The notes: generated from the sequence alone by a model not told the origin. A DNA stretch of 64,000 nucleotides from Dactylococcopsis salina PCC 8305 (GCF_000317615.1 NC_019780.1:806001-870000), one strand, 5' to 3'; positions 33,799 to 43,458 are shown, counted from the first letter of the stretch. Numbers and translations: made by a program.

Positions 33799-36036
33799 TT
33801 AAGGATGAAGCATTGATTGCATATAATTTCCCCACAGTTGCGCGGCGGCGGCGCTACTACCGCGAGTGGGAGAGGGTTGATCATTCCCTAGCCAAATTCC
33901 TGTGGTGAGGTTCTCATCGGGAAGATAGCCAATAAACCATAAATCGACGGCATCATCTGTTGTTCCTGTTTTTCCTGCTGCATTTTTCCCAATGTTGGCA
34001 CTGCTTCCAGTTCCTTCTCTTACTACTCCCTGTAACCATTGAGTCATCGTTGCGGCTGTTTCGGAGGAAATCACGGGGCGATCGAGTGCTGCGTCATTGT
34101 TATCATCATAAATTAACCGACAGGTTTGATAATCATCGGGGTTGCTACAGTCTCCCCCGTCAAAAATGCGAGTAATGCCATGAGGATGATTTTTAATGCC
34201 ATTATGATCAAACACTGCATAAGCGCCGGTCATCTCTAAAACGTTGACTTCACTTTGTCCTAAAACTAATCCTGGCACGGGATTTAAGGAGGAACTAACT
34301 CCCAACCGTTGCGCCATTTCTACTACTTGTTTTAAGCCCACATCTTTTGCGACTCGTAGCGCTACTGCGTTTTCTGATTGCGCTAAACCTCGTCCTAGTG
34401 TGATGTTACCACTGCTACGTTCACAACCGCGATAGTTTTGTCCTTGCCAAGTGATGGGAGTACAGGAATAGGTTTTATTGGGAGAAATGCCTTGTTCTAA
34501 GGCGGCTGCGTAGGCAAAAACTTTAAATGTTGAACCAGGTTGACGTTGCGCTTGTGTTGCTCGATTAAACTGGCTTTCTTGATAGTTTTTACCGCCGACT
34601 AAAGCCAAGATTGCTCCCGTTTCACTGTCGAGAGTGACCATTGCTCCTTGATTATAACCGTAGAATGATCCTTGATTACTAATGTTTTCTCGGAGTTGGT
34701 TTTCGGCGATCGTTTGTCGGTTTAAATCGATCGAAGTTTCAACAATAAAGTTCCCTTCTGAGGCTAATTCTGATCCTAATAGTTGTTGTAATTCTACAAA
34801 AACATGATTATAAAAATAGGGGGCGCGAATTTGAGAAAAGGTTTGTTTTGCTTTGGGGCTGACTTCAATTCGAGAACGACGCGCTCGTTGTGCTTCTTCT
34901 GAGCTTACCATCCCTAATTTTGCCATACGATCGATGACGCGATCGCGGAATTTTACTGCTGTTTCATAATTTCGCACAGGATTATAGGCATTAGGGGCGG
35001 GTAAAATTGCCACTAAAGTTGCTGCTTCTGATAAGTTTAAATCCATCGCTGATTTGTCAAAGTAAAATTGAGCGGCATCCTCAAATCCGTAACTTCCCAC
35101 TCCTAAATAAACTCGATTTAAATAGGTGAGCAAAATTCGATCTTTACTGTAAAATGTTTCTAGTTTGAGAGCGACGATCATTTCATTTAATTTGCGCTCG
35201 ATCGTGTTTTCTCGTCCCACATAGTCAGGATAAAGACTTCGCGCTAACTGTTGCGTGAGGGTACTTGCTCCTTGACGGACATCAGATGCGGTAAAATTAA
35301 TAATTGCTGCTCTTAAAACCCCGATCGGATCAACGCCAAAATGCCAATAAAAACGGGTATCTTCAGAAGCAATCACCGCATCGGGAAGATAAGGAGAAAA
35401 GTCAGATAATTTCTCTAATTCTTGATGAGTATTACTTTGTAAAGGACGTAAGGGAGTTTGTCCGTCACGGGAGTAAACCACCACCGGACCTTGTACGCCT
35501 AAAGGAAGGGGTTGGACAGAAAACTTTGTCCATTGAATGCCAATTAACACCGCTAAAATTACCGCGACTCCTCCCACGCCATAAAAGAAATAGGAAAGAC
35601 TTTGTAATAATAAAGGAGGCGGATTATGGTAAGTAATTTCTACCACATCAGCAACATTAGGCGGACCAAGAGTAAACTTGTCACCATGACGGAGGGGAAA
35701 GGAAGATTTCTTGCGTTTTCCGATATAAATTCCGTTCAGTGAGTCTTCATCTTTGACAAAATAATTGCCCTTTTGATCTTGATTAATCGAAATATGAATT
35801 TGACTAATTAGAGAGTTCCGAATTACAATATCACTGGCGCGAGAACTACGTCCTAATAAATATCGATTGCCCACTAAAGGATGTTTACTAATTTGCTTTT
35901 CTCGACCATTTTTAATGTGTAATTCAGGAACTTTTGCACTGGGTTTTAAGGTCAGTGCTTGCGCTTGTACGGTTTGAATCGCTTGGGTTAAAAAGTTATT
36001 TGTAGAAGCAGATTCTGATTGTTTACGATTGTTCAT
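33799..36036 (-). CDS. Class A penicillin-binding protein with N-terminal FHA domain
   Basis: A bifunctional peptidoglycan synthase of 745 residues. A cytoplasmic FHA domain (about 52-130; GRSSRASDIVIRNSLISQIHISI) precedes one transmembrane helix (about 145-165), then a GT51 transglycosylase (EDTRFYWHFGVDP, GASTLTQQLARSL) and a transpeptidase with SxxK in RQPGSTFK, SxN in SENAVAL and KTG in GKTGTTDDA. The FHA domain binds phosphothreonine, so Ser/Thr kinase control of wall synthesis is likely. Overlaps lspA by 14 bp. Confidence 0.93.
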   Translation of the reverse strand: MNNRKQSESASTNNFLTQAIQTVQAQALTLKPSAKVPELHIKNGREKQISKHPLVGNRYLLGRSSRASDIVIRNSLISQIHISINQDQKGNYFVKDEDSLNGIYIGKRKKSSFPLRHGDKFTLGPPNVADVVEITYHNPPPLLLQSLSYFFYGVGGVAVILAVLIGIQWTKFSVQPLPLGVQGPVVVYSRDGQTPLRPLQSNTHQELEKLSDFSPYLPDAVIASEDTRFYWHFGVDPIGVLRAAIINFTASDVRQGASTLTQQLARSLYPDYVGRENTIERKLNEMIVALKLETFYSKDRILLTYLNRVYLGVGSYGFEDAAQFYFDKSAMDLNLSEAATLVAILPAPNAYNPVRNYETAVKFRDRVIDRMAKLGMVSSEEAQRARRSRIEVSPKAKQTFSQIRAPYFYNHVFVELQQLLGSELASEGNFIVETSIDLNRQTIAENQLRENISNQGSFYGYNQGAMVTLDSETGAILALVGGKNYQESQFNRATQAQRQPGSTFKVFAYAAALEQGISPNKTYSCTPITWQGQNYRGCERSSGNITLGRGLAQSENAVALRVAKDVGLKQVVEMAQRLGVSSSLNPVPGLVLGQSEVNVLEMTGAYAVFDHNGIKNHPHGITRIFDGGDCSNPDDYQTCRLIYDDNNDAALDRPVISSETAATMTQWLQGVVREGTGSSANIGKNAAGKTGTTDDAVDLWFIGYLPDENLTTGIWLGNDQPSPTRGSSAAAAQLWGNYMQSMLHP

Positions 36037-36526
36037 TGCTGTCTTGTTCTCCGTTTCTTGGACGGCGAGAACGTTGGAAAACAGGGAAATTAGTAATGAT
36101 TAGAAAGAAAATACCGAAGTTAATACAAATATCAGCAAGATTAAAAATAGGAAATTGAATTAAACGGAAGTCTAAAAAATCCACAACATAGCCAAATAAA
36201 AAGCGATCTAGACCATTACCCGCCGCACCTGCTAAAACAAACCCATAACCGAGTTGTTCTAGTTTTGGTAAACGAGGACTAAACCAAGCAAACAATATTA
36301 AGCCAATGGTAACAGCTAGGGATAGCCAACGTAACCATTCTCCATTTTCTGCAAACAGACTAAACGCAGCTCCTGTATTAATAACATAGGTAAAATGAAA
36401 AATATTGGGAATAAGCTCGATCGTTTCGCCAATTTCTGAGAAGGATTGAACCACCCATAATTTTGTTCCCTGATCTAAGATAAAACCAAGAATTGCAACT
36501 AGCCAAAATAAACGATTTTTCTTCAT
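36023..36526 (-). CDS. lspA: Lipoprotein signal peptidase
   Basis: Cleaves prolipoprotein signal peptides at the inner membrane. About 167 residues with four transmembrane helices. Active-site aspartates lie in AGAAGNGLDRFLFGYVVDFLDF and PIFNLADICINFG. The ATG at 36526 is chosen by family length; the frame continues upstream through bioY. The start overlaps the bioY stop by one base (TAATG), and the 3' end overlaps the PBP gene, indicating a bioY-lspA-pbp transcript. Confidence 0.95.
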   Translation of the reverse strand: MKKNRLFWLVAILGFILDQGTKLWVVQSFSEIGETIELIPNIFHFTYVINTGAAFSLFAENGEWLRWLSLAVTIGLILFAWFSPRLPKLEQLGYGFVLAGAAGNGLDRFLFGYVVDFLDFRLIQFPIFNLADICINFGIFFLIITNFPVFQRSRRPRNGEQDSNEQS

Positions 36527-37116
36527 TAATAAAACAAGATATTTCTTAATCCATAAGCTAACACAGCGACCGCACAAACTAAAACTAATTGCGCTGATAA
36601 AGGTTGCCAAGAATACTGAATAATATTGGGGATTAGGGGTAATATTGCATCAAAAATCATAAGATTGAAATAATGTAAACCAACTAAATAAATAATTCCC
36701 ATTCCATGAATTACAATCAGTCCCAACAAACAACTTAAAGCCAACCATTCCAATTGTTTTTGACGGCGAAATGCTAAAATACCACAAAACCAAGCCCCAG
36801 GAACAAAACCAATGATATACCCAAAACTAGGTTCGGTGAGATAACCCATCCCACCCCCACGAGAAAACACGGGAAGCCACACTAAACCTAATGTGACATA
36901 AGCAAGTTGTGATAAAAAACCCGCACGTTTTCCCCCCAAACAAGCGGTTAATAAGACAGCAGCAATTTGAAAGGTAATCCCCAAGGAATGAGTTTTAAGT
37001 CCTTCTTCTGACCAAGACCAAGGAAAATTTGTCATAAAGGCTTCTACAAACGTTCCCGCAATGGTCAAAATTAAACCGATGATTGTCCAGAGTAATTCAT
37101 GGTTTGGAGAAGACAC
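36526..37116 (-). CDS. bioY: Biotin transporter BioY (S component)
   Basis: Membrane protein of 196 residues with six helices, the substrate-binding S unit of an ECF-type biotin transporter. QLAYVTLGLVWLPVFSRGGGMGYLTEPSFGYIIGF is the conserved BioY core. No ECF ATPases lie nearby; solitary BioY can function alone. The carboxylase subunit AccC elsewhere in the window depends on biotin. Confidence 0.9.
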   Translation of the reverse strand: MSSPNHELLWTIIGLILTIAGTFVEAFMTNFPWSWSEEGLKTHSLGITFQIAAVLLTACLGGKRAGFLSQLAYVTLGLVWLPVFSRGGGMGYLTEPSFGYIIGFVPGAWFCGILAFRRQKQLEWLALSCLLGLIVIHGMGIIYLVGLHYFNLMIFDAILPLIPNIIQYSWQPLSAQLVLVCAVAVLAYGLRNILFY

Positions 37117-37184
37117 AGACGATCCTCACTTTGGTTGACAAGTTAATAATTTGAAACTTTACTTTATCATTTCTTTGCCTCAGC

Positions 37185-37445
37185 TAAGGCAAAAGGCAAG
37201 AGGCAAGAGGCAAGAGGCAAAAGGCAAGATGGGGAAGATGGGGGAGATGGGGGAGATGGGGCAGATGGGGGAGATGGGGCAGATGGGGGAGATGGGGAAG
37301 AAAAATCGCTCCCTTGTCTCCCTTGTCCTCCTTGTCTCCCTTGTCCCCCTTGTCTCCCATTTATCCCTTGCACTTTTTTGAGGAGTTAAGAGCCTTAAAA
37401 CCAGATGGTACGCGAGTTTTAGCTTTCTTGACTCAAGCCCTAAAT
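37185..37445 (+). mobile_element. Degenerate copy of the 7-bp-duplication element
   Basis: Contains the same ordered parts: GGCAAGA heptamers, GATGGGGGA and GGGGCAGAT nonamers, CTTGTCTCC nonamers, and the arm GAGTTAAGAGCCTTAAAACC with an end CTCAAGCCC. The GGGTTTGCTG left end and a clear target duplication are missing. Confidence 0.65.
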
Positions 37446-37449
37446 ACTG

Positions 37450-37545
37450 GTCACTGGTCACTGGTCACTGATTGGTGTTGGGTTTCGTGTCCTTCACCCA
37501 ACCTACGTTTTTCGTGTTGGGTTTTGTGTCCTTCATCCAAACGAT
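37450..37545. repeat. CACTGGT heptamers and GTTGGGTTTCG copies
   Basis: Three CACTGGT heptamers and two quasi-palindromes with the loop TGTCCTTCA, filling the gap before the DUF4168 gene. Confidence 0.75.
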
Positions 37546-37549
37546 ATCT

Positions 37550-38005
37550 CTACTGGAGTTCTAACATTTCCGCTTGTACTTGTTCTTTTAATTCAGGGTT
37601 AGATTTAACTTCGGTGGTGATGGCGTTAAATTCTGCTACGGTTAATCCCTTTTGCTGTACAATTTCTTTAGAACGATCGCAGTAGTTGGTGATCAACGAT
37701 CGAGCTTCGGAAGTTAAATTACGATAACTCTGGGAGCGATTACAAGCAATTGTCGGCACTTGTTCTGAGTCTAAAATCGTTTGAATTTCTCGAAATGTTC
37801 TTTGACGCAATGGCTCAATAGCAAGAAGAGCTTCAGCATAGTTTTTGACTTGTTGCTGATCATAACTGGTTTCTTGCGCGATCGCTGCTACCCTAATTTT
37901 ATGATCATACTGTGTTGGACTAACCAGATTCAATCCACTCTCAAAAAACAAAAGAGTGGTGGTGAGGAGAGTAATTTTCAAGATGTAATGGAAACAAGAA
38001 AACAT
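37550..38005 (-). CDS. DUF4168 domain protein, exported
   Basis: A 151-residue protein with an N-terminal hydrophobic stretch (8-28) that may be a signal. The DUF4168 part has NYAEALLAIEPLRQRTFREIQ (about 55-75) and a second helix with GLTVAEFNAITTEVKSNPELKEQVQ near the end, a repeated helical-hairpin pattern. Two Cys (CNRSQ, YCDRS) could form a disulfide. Function is unknown. Confidence 0.8.
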   Translation of the reverse strand: MFSCFHYILKITLLTTTLLFFESGLNLVSPTQYDHKIRVAAIAQETSYDQQQVKNYAEALLAIEPLRQRTFREIQTILDSEQVPTIACNRSQSYRNLTSEARSLITNYCDRSKEIVQQKGLTVAEFNAITTEVKSNPELKEQVQAEMLELQ

Positions 38006-38108
38006 AATCAGGGGTAATGTTGATCTAAGTTATTTTTTTGTGGCGAGAATGTGCTTCCCAGAAAGGTGAGACGATGATTAAAATTAAAAAGTTTCAGAAG
38101 GTTGATCC

Positions 38109-39092
38109 CTATTTTTGGAAAATTTGACAAAGTTGTATCACTTGCGATTGAAGTGTTGTCATTGCGTCTTCTCCCCTTTTGAGAGCGGCTTCTAATTCTA
38201 AGAGAAGGGGAAAAGCCTTAATAAATTTTGTGATCGAAACTGACTGTACTTCTTGACGAAGAAAATAAACCCGTTTCGGATTATTAATTTCTGCAGCTTT
38301 AGCAATGACTTGATTATCTTTTTCTCCTTTTGCTATCATCAATTTTAACCAGAACCAAGTTCGGAATTGTCCCACTAAAACAGCGACGATTTTTAAAGCG
38401 GGTTCATTGCGGTTGAGTAAGTCGGATACTAACTGTAAAGCCTGATTGGTATCACCATTAATAATTGCTTTCGCTAACTGTAAGCTGTTGTGAGTGCTAC
38501 CACTGACTAACTGCTCGATCGCGCTCTCGTCGAGGGTGTTCTGGTTTCCCGTCGCATATAAAGCCAGCTTTTCCAACTCTTGGGATAACAAACGAGTATT
38601 ATTCCCCACCGCTTCGGCTAAACGCTCTTTTGCTGCTTTTGTCAGTTTGACTTGTTTTTCTTGCGCGATCGTTTCCACTTGTGTTAACAGTCGTTCAGTT
38701 TGCCAAGGTGGAATCAATCCAAACTCTTTAATGGTGGCATATTTTTTTAAGAAGCGAGTTGATTTTAAACGCCCATCGGGTTTGTTGTTAGTGCTAAACA
38801 ACAGATGAGAAGTAGGGGGGAGTTTTGGTAAAGTGCGCTCTAACTCCAAAAATAAAGCATCTGAGCAACGTTGAGCGATCGTGGCTTGGGATACCCAAAC
38901 AAAACGTTCTCCTGCGCCAAATGGAGGCGTTAACGCTTGATACAGCGCTTCCGTTACTGCTTCGGTTTGATCACCCGCAATAATGTCTTCGTTAAACTCT
39001 TTCCAAAGTGGATCAACAACCTTTTCCCGTAAAACAGTGATCGCTTGCGTTAAGCGATATTCATCCTCTCCCCAAAAAAAGTAAACTGGCAT
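38109..39092 (-). CDS. holA: DNA polymerase III subunit delta
   Basis: Clamp-loader subunit that opens the sliding clamp. It has 327 residues with MPVYFFWGEDEYRLTQAI at the start and a C-terminal collar region ending in LKRGEDAMTTLQSQVIQLCQ. Residues for ATP hydrolysis are absent, as expected for delta. Sequence conservation is low in this family and the call rests on the N-terminal motif and the overall pattern. Confidence 0.9.
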   Translation of the reverse strand: MPVYFFWGEDEYRLTQAITVLREKVVDPLWKEFNEDIIAGDQTEAVTEALYQALTPPFGAGERFVWVSQATIAQRCSDALFLELERTLPKLPPTSHLLFSTNNKPDGRLKSTRFLKKYATIKEFGLIPPWQTERLLTQVETIAQEKQVKLTKAAKERLAEAVGNNTRLLSQELEKLALYATGNQNTLDESAIEQLVSGSTHNSLQLAKAIINGDTNQALQLVSDLLNRNEPALKIVAVLVGQFRTWFWLKLMIAKGEKDNQVIAKAAEINNPKRVYFLRQEVQSVSITKFIKAFPLLLELEAALKRGEDAMTTLQSQVIQLCQIFQK

Positions 39093-39281
39093 CAGTCGAA
39101 TATGTTTTTTGTCGGTTTTTCCTTTATTGTGGTTATATGAGGGTAGTTAACGCCAGCATTGCTGGAAAAAACCCTTTCTGGACAGCAGTAGGAAGTGGAA
39201 CTCAGGCTAGATCAGATTTCCGAGAAATCGGTTTTAGTTGTTGTAAGTTCCTTATAACGGTTATCAGGAGATAGATTAGCC

Positions 39282-40079
39282 TTGGACGAAGCCTATCAAA
39301 AGTATGTGGAACAAGTCGGGCGCTTATCACAGCCGTCTTTGTATCCAACACAATTAAAAAATATTCAGGAATCCCCGAAATTTCAACGGGATGAGACGGG
39401 GAAGGTAGAAGCGCGATCTTTCCCAGGATATAGCGTGGTCACTCCTCCCTATCAAGATGATAGTAGCAATGAGGGGTTTTATCATCACTTGGCGCAAACC
39501 CAAAAACGGTTATTGAGTCAACTTCCCCAAGACTTTATTTTACCCGTGCCGCCTCCTAGTTTTCATGTTACTTTAGCGGACTTGATTTGGGGAGATGAAT
39601 TTCAAAGCGCAGTGGCAAAAAATCCCGAGTTTGAAACTCAATTGAAAGCTCAAATCGCTGCTAGTTTTGAACAATATCAACGAGAAAATTATGCTTCTAA
39701 ACCTTTACAATGGCAGTTATTAGGATTAATTATTCGCCCTCGCGCGATCGTGGTTGGTTTGCTACCGAAAGATGATCATTCTTATCAGCAAGTGCTTCAA
39801 TTACGGCGTGCCATTTATCAAAATCAAGGTTTATTATCATTAGGATTAGAACAACATTATCATTTTTTAGCTCATGTTACTTTAGGGTATTTTGGAAAAG
39901 TGCCACCCGAATCAGAAAAAGATGCTATTTGCACAACTTTAACCGCAATTAATGACCAATGGCTAGAGATTGATCCTAAAATTCTGACGGTCGATCGCGC
40001 TGAGTTACGGAAGTTTTCTGATATGACTTCTTTCACTCGTGATGCTGATTTCCCTGTGATTAATTTTAGAGAAAAATGA
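39282..40079 (+). CDS. DUF1868 protein, 2H phosphoesterase-like
   Basis: A 265-residue protein with two H-x-T/S motifs of the 2H phosphoesterase fold: FHVTLADLIWG (about 93-103) and HFLAHVTLGYFG (about 195-206). These relatives act on RNA ends or cyclic nucleotides, but DUF1868 has no proven substrate. The TTG at 39282 is used with AGGAG 11 nt upstream; no ATG fits well. It has a 189-bp upstream gap with small hairpins and no recognised gene. Confidence 0.85.
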   Translation: MDEAYQKYVEQVGRLSQPSLYPTQLKNIQESPKFQRDETGKVEARSFPGYSVVTPPYQDDSSNEGFYHHLAQTQKRLLSQLPQDFILPVPPPSFHVTLADLIWGDEFQSAVAKNPEFETQLKAQIAASFEQYQRENYASKPLQWQLLGLIIRPRAIVVGLLPKDDHSYQQVLQLRRAIYQNQGLLSLGLEQHYHFLAHVTLGYFGKVPPESEKDAICTTLTAINDQWLEIDPKILTVDRAELRKFSDMTSFTRDADFPVINFREK

Positions 40080-40139
40080 TTAATTTTCCAATAAGTTTTT
40101 AAGCATCTAAATTATACCATTTTGGAAAAGTTAAGTTAC

Positions 40140-40380
40140 ACTTGATCCCCCCAAACCCCCCTTATTAAGGGGGGCTTAGCCGATCGTTAATGTAGCGCCA
40201 ATTGTTCAAAATGGTATTAGTTTGTTGAGACAGGAGAAGCCAAAGCGTAGGTTGGGTGGAGGCAACAAAACCCAACCCCACCCTTATTTTCATTGGGTAA
40301 AGTCGCTGAAATCTCCCCATCTCCCCCATCTCCCTTGTCTCCCTTGTCTCCCTACCTCCCTTGATTTCAAAAGAATGAAA
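40140..40380. repeat. Hairpin, GTAGGTTGGG copy and CTTGTCTCC nonamers
   Basis: CCCCCCTTATTAAGGGGGG hairpin (about 40155-40173), a quasi-palindrome with loop GAGGCAACAAA (about 40245-40276) and TCTCCC/CTTGTCTCC nonamers (40310-40360) with part of the 7-bp-duplication element's inner region. No gene is seen. Confidence 0.7.
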
Positions 40381-40428
40381 CAACCCTGAGGTTAGGGGGG
40401 ATAAAAATTTTGTCAATTTACTATTTCT

Positions 40429-41046
40429 ATGGAAAAAAAATCGCTCAATCATCCGATCGTCGAAGAAAGTTTTGCTATCATTGACCAAGAAGTTGGAGAA
40501 CATTCTTATCCAACCGCAGAATATCAAGTGATTCGTCGCGCCATTCATGGGACAGCAGATTTTGAATTTCTAGATTTATTCTATTTTAGCGATCGGGCGA
40601 TCGACTGCGCGATCGAAGCCTTAAAAAACCAGACTCCCATTATTGTTGATGTGGGAATGGTAAAAAAGGGAATCCAAAACCTAGTGGAAAAAACTTCCCA
40701 AAACCCAATTTTATGTGCGTTAGACGAAGCGAAAAATGTTCCTGTTGGCAAGACACGCACCGAAACAGGATTAGTCAAATGTTTAGAGAATTATCCGCAA
40801 GGGATTTATGTCATTGGCAATGCTCCCACCGCGCTTTTAGCCTTATGTGATGGCATCAAAAAAGGAATTGCACAACCGAGTTTAGTTGTGGGTGTACCCG
40901 TAGGGTTTGTATCAGTTATCGAGTCAAAAACAGCACTGGCACAAACCAATATTCCCCAAATTCGAGTAGAAGGACGTAAGGGCGGATCAGCAGTTGCAGG
41001 AGCAATTATAAACGCTTTATTGGTGCTAAGTCAAGAGGAAAAATGA
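40429..41046 (+). CDS. cobH: Precorrin-8X methylmutase
   Basis: Moves a methyl group from C-11 to C-12 in corrin synthesis. 205 residues. The substrate-binding core includes IVDVGMVKKGI (about 73-83), TRTETGLVKCLENYPQGIYVIGNAPTAL and VGVPVGFVSVIESK. The catalytic His is in YQVIRRAIHGTADFEF. The stop overlaps the start of cobL (ATGA, 41043-41046), so both are translated from one mRNA. Confidence 0.95.
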   Translation: MEKKSLNHPIVEESFAIIDQEVGEHSYPTAEYQVIRRAIHGTADFEFLDLFYFSDRAIDCAIEALKNQTPIIVDVGMVKKGIQNLVEKTSQNPILCALDEAKNVPVGKTRTETGLVKCLENYPQGIYVIGNAPTALLALCDGIKKGIAQPSLVVGVPVGFVSVIESKTALAQTNIPQIRVEGRKGGSAVAGAIINALLVLSQEEK

Positions 41047-42296
41047 GTCAGTTTTTACCGATTTCTGTGGTTGGTGTTGGTTTGGATGGTCGGGAAGGAT
41101 TAACGGAAAAAGTCAGAAAAATTATTAATGAAGCAACGGTTTTGGTGGGAAGTGAACGGCAATTAAGTTATTTTACTTCCTCCGCTGCTAAAGCGGTTAA
41201 ATTAGGCAATTTGGAGGAAACGATCGCGCTGATTAAAACTCATCAAGAAGCATCGGAAAAGATTGTCATTTTAACCAGTGGTGATCCGTTATTTTATGGT
41301 TTAGGTCGTTTATTATTAGAGCATTTTCCCCCTAATCAACTGACCTTTTATCCTCATCTTTCCGCTTTACAAATTGCTTTTAATCGGATTAAAATTCCCT
41401 GGCAGAATGCGACATTAATCAGCGCTCATGGACGGAATACAGAAGCATTAGTCAAGGCAATTCAACGGGGAGACAAAAAAATTGGTATCCTCACCGATTA
41501 TAACAATAATCCTAGCGCGATCGCGCAACTGATTACCGCTCTTGACTTGCCATTTTCTTATCAATTTTGGGTGTGTGAGAATCTAGAAGGAACAGAGGAA
41601 AGCTGTCGCTGTTTAGATTTAGAAACCGTAAAATCGGAGCAATTTTCCGCGCTCAATGTGGTCATTTTATTACGAGAAGAAACCCCAATTCCCGATTTAG
41701 AAACTTTACCCAGTTTGGGATTAACAGATGATCTTTTTCTGAGTTTTCCCGATCGACCAGGCTTAATGACAAAACGAGAAATCAGACCTTTAATATTAGC
41801 AGAATTAGGACTAAAACCAGAACAAATCATTTGGGATATTGGCGCAGGAACAGGCGCAGTTTCCATTGAAATCGCCCGTTTATTTCCAACCTCGCACATT
41901 TACGCCTTAGAAAAAACAGCAATGGGAGCATCTTTAATTAAAGCCAACTGTCAACGTTTAAATGTTGAAAATGTAACAGTAATCGAAGGAAGCGCACCCG
42001 AAAAACTTCCCAATTCTATACATCCTCAACGAATTTTTATTGGTGGAACAGGTGGCAATTTAACCGCCATTTTAAACCATTGTGAAGAACAATTAGTAAC
42101 AGGAGGACGGATCGTTTTTGCTTTAGCAACCTTAGAAAACTTAGAAGAAGCTAGACAATGGTTGAGGGAACATCAGTGGCTCGATCGCATTCTACAAATT
42201 CAAATTTCTCGTTCTCTTCCCATTGCTCATCTTACCCGTTTTTCTCCTCTCAATCCCGTTACCTTACTAACCGCTTGGCGTATCAATCAATCATAA
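41043..42296 (+). CDS. cobL: Precorrin-6Y C5,15-methyltransferase (CbiE-CbiT fusion)
   Basis: A 417-residue fusion. The N-terminal CbiE part (1-205) has VVGVGLDGREGLT and LTSGDPLFYGLGRLLLE; the C-terminal CbiT part (about 225-417) has WDIGAGTGAVSIEIARLFP, a SAM-binding motif, and decarboxylates as well. Together with cobH it carries out adjacent steps of cobalamin synthesis. cobO, also in this pathway, lies 21 kb away on the other strand. Confidence 0.95.
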   Translation: MSQFLPISVVGVGLDGREGLTEKVRKIINEATVLVGSERQLSYFTSSAAKAVKLGNLEETIALIKTHQEASEKIVILTSGDPLFYGLGRLLLEHFPPNQLTFYPHLSALQIAFNRIKIPWQNATLISAHGRNTEALVKAIQRGDKKIGILTDYNNNPSAIAQLITALDLPFSYQFWVCENLEGTEESCRCLDLETVKSEQFSALNVVILLREETPIPDLETLPSLGLTDDLFLSFPDRPGLMTKREIRPLILAELGLKPEQIIWDIGAGTGAVSIEIARLFPTSHIYALEKTAMGASLIKANCQRLNVENVTVIEGSAPEKLPNSIHPQRIFIGGTGGNLTAILNHCEEQLVTGGRIVFALATLENLEEARQWLREHQWLDRILQIQISRSLPIAHLTRFSPLNPVTLLTAWRINQS

Positions 42297-42299
42297 AAC

Positions 42300-42435
42300 G
42301 TAGGTTGGGTGGAGAGAAGCGAAACCCAACACCAAAAACGTAGGTTGGGTGGAGAGAAGCGAAACCCAACACCAAAAACGTAGGTTGGGTAGAGACGTTC
42401 CATGGAACATCTCCAAGCGAAACCCAACCTACTCT
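42300..42435. repeat. Three GTAGGTTGGG copies, the last with the GAGACGTTCC palindrome
   Basis: Two copies with loop GAGAGAAGCG (42300-42332, about 42339-42373), then a hybrid copy with an imperfect GAGACGTTCCATGG palindrome. A GGGGGCGAG...CCCCCAGAATTGGGGGT hairpin follows at about 42480-42515. Confidence 0.8.
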
Positions 42436-42527
42436 TTATCATCGATCGAGCGAACCTGATATAAAACCCAAATATAAAAGGGGGGCGAGTAATATTTCCC
42501 CCAGAATTGGGGGTGAGGGGGGAGAAT

Positions 42528-43073
42528 TTAATCATCTGAAGAAACAACAGATAATAACTCCTCAACATTAGCATTAGGAGAGAGAAAAGAAAACAGATGT
42601 TTGTATTGTAGAACCCCTTCTTCATCTAAGACAAATTCAGCAGGAAGAGGCGCACCTAACGCTTGACCAACACCATATTTCCGAAAGACACTGCAAGTGG
42701 GATTACTAAGTAAAGGAAACTGAATATTTAAATCTTTAACCACCTGTTTAGACTGAGAAACATCAGTGCTAGTAATCATTAAAATCTCGATTCCGCGTTG
42801 GGTAAATGCTTCATAGCGTTGATTTAATTCCAGAATGTGGGGATAGCAAAGGGGACAATATTGTTTTTCTGTAAAAATGCGAGTAAACGCAAGAATAACT
42901 GGTTTTTCTTCCCGATAATCATTCAGTTTAACTTGTTGATCATGGGTAACATCAGGAAGTTCAAAATTAGGAGTTTTTAAACCTAAAATTAAGGGACTAC
43001 TAGCAGGAATCGGAAAAAAGTTATTGAGAAAACGCTGATTAAATAAGCCACTAAAATCGGTTGATGTTAACAT
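42528..43073 (-). CDS. AhpC/TSA family peroxiredoxin-like protein
   Basis: A 181-residue thioredoxin-fold protein. LGLKTPNFELPDVTHDQQVKLNDYREEKPVILAF is the AhpC/TSA N-terminal pattern, and QYCPLCYPHILELNQRYEAF has a CxxC (Cys73, Cys76) instead of the single peroxidatic Cys in T-x-x-C. This resembles redoxin or thiol-disulfide oxidoreductases, so peroxidase activity is uncertain. No signal peptide is seen. Confidence 0.85.
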   Translation of the reverse strand: MLTSTDFSGLFNQRFLNNFFPIPASSPLILGLKTPNFELPDVTHDQQVKLNDYREEKPVILAFTRIFTEKQYCPLCYPHILELNQRYEAFTQRGIEILMITSTDVSQSKQVVKDLNIQFPLLSNPTCSVFRKYGVGQALGAPLPAEFVLDEEGVLQYKHLFSFLSPNANVEELLSVVSSDD

Positions 43074-43146
43074 AACGGATTAATTTCAATCTAATTATTT
43101 AACTCCAATTTTAACAAATTGAGATGAGTTATAAAAAAACAATAGT

Positions 43147-43458
43147 GAGAAGCAATTGATGAATGGGAAGCATTGTAATGAAAACAATCCCTTTCACCAA
43201 AGGGCGCTGGAACTGCTCTATACCCTGCAAAAGAGTTTAAAATCAAAGCAGGAAATCGAACTAGAGGATAGGGAATTAATTATGAGACTAGAACCTCTTT
43301 ATCAAATTGAACGTGAACAACGCGATCGAGAAGTTAAACAGCTCACGCAGCGAGAAATTGCAGCTAATCTCCATGCTATGGGTATGGGAATTGAGCAAAT
43401 TGCCCAAGCCACCGGTCTTTCTCCTGAAGAAGTGAGAAAACTGATTGCAAGTAACTAA
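43147..43458 (+). pseudogene. Truncated Rpn-like C-terminal part
   Basis: Aligns to the gene at 43610 from EAIDELE onward. An indel near 43163 and a TAA (GTAATG) break the join, but from AACAATCCC the frame is open to the end: RALELLYTLQKSLKS..., MRLEPLYQIEREQRDRE, REIAANLHAMGMGIEQIAQATGLSPEEVRKLI. The N-terminal 150 codons are missing. A TTG at 43156 could start a 100-residue protein. Confidence 0.7.

Noticed and set aside
36023-36610. Longer LspA start at 36610
   Set aside because: The extra 28 residues lie inside bioY; family length and the TAATG overlap support the ATG at 36526.
39093-39281. tRNA or riboswitch upstream of the DUF1868 gene
   Set aside because: Only short hairpins are seen (e.g. 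CCGAGAAATCGG); no cloverleaf or known riboswitch core could be drawn.
40080-40428. Cobalamin riboswitch before cobH
   Set aside because: The gap is filled by a hairpin, a dispersed repeat and nonamers; no B12-box-like sequence was found.
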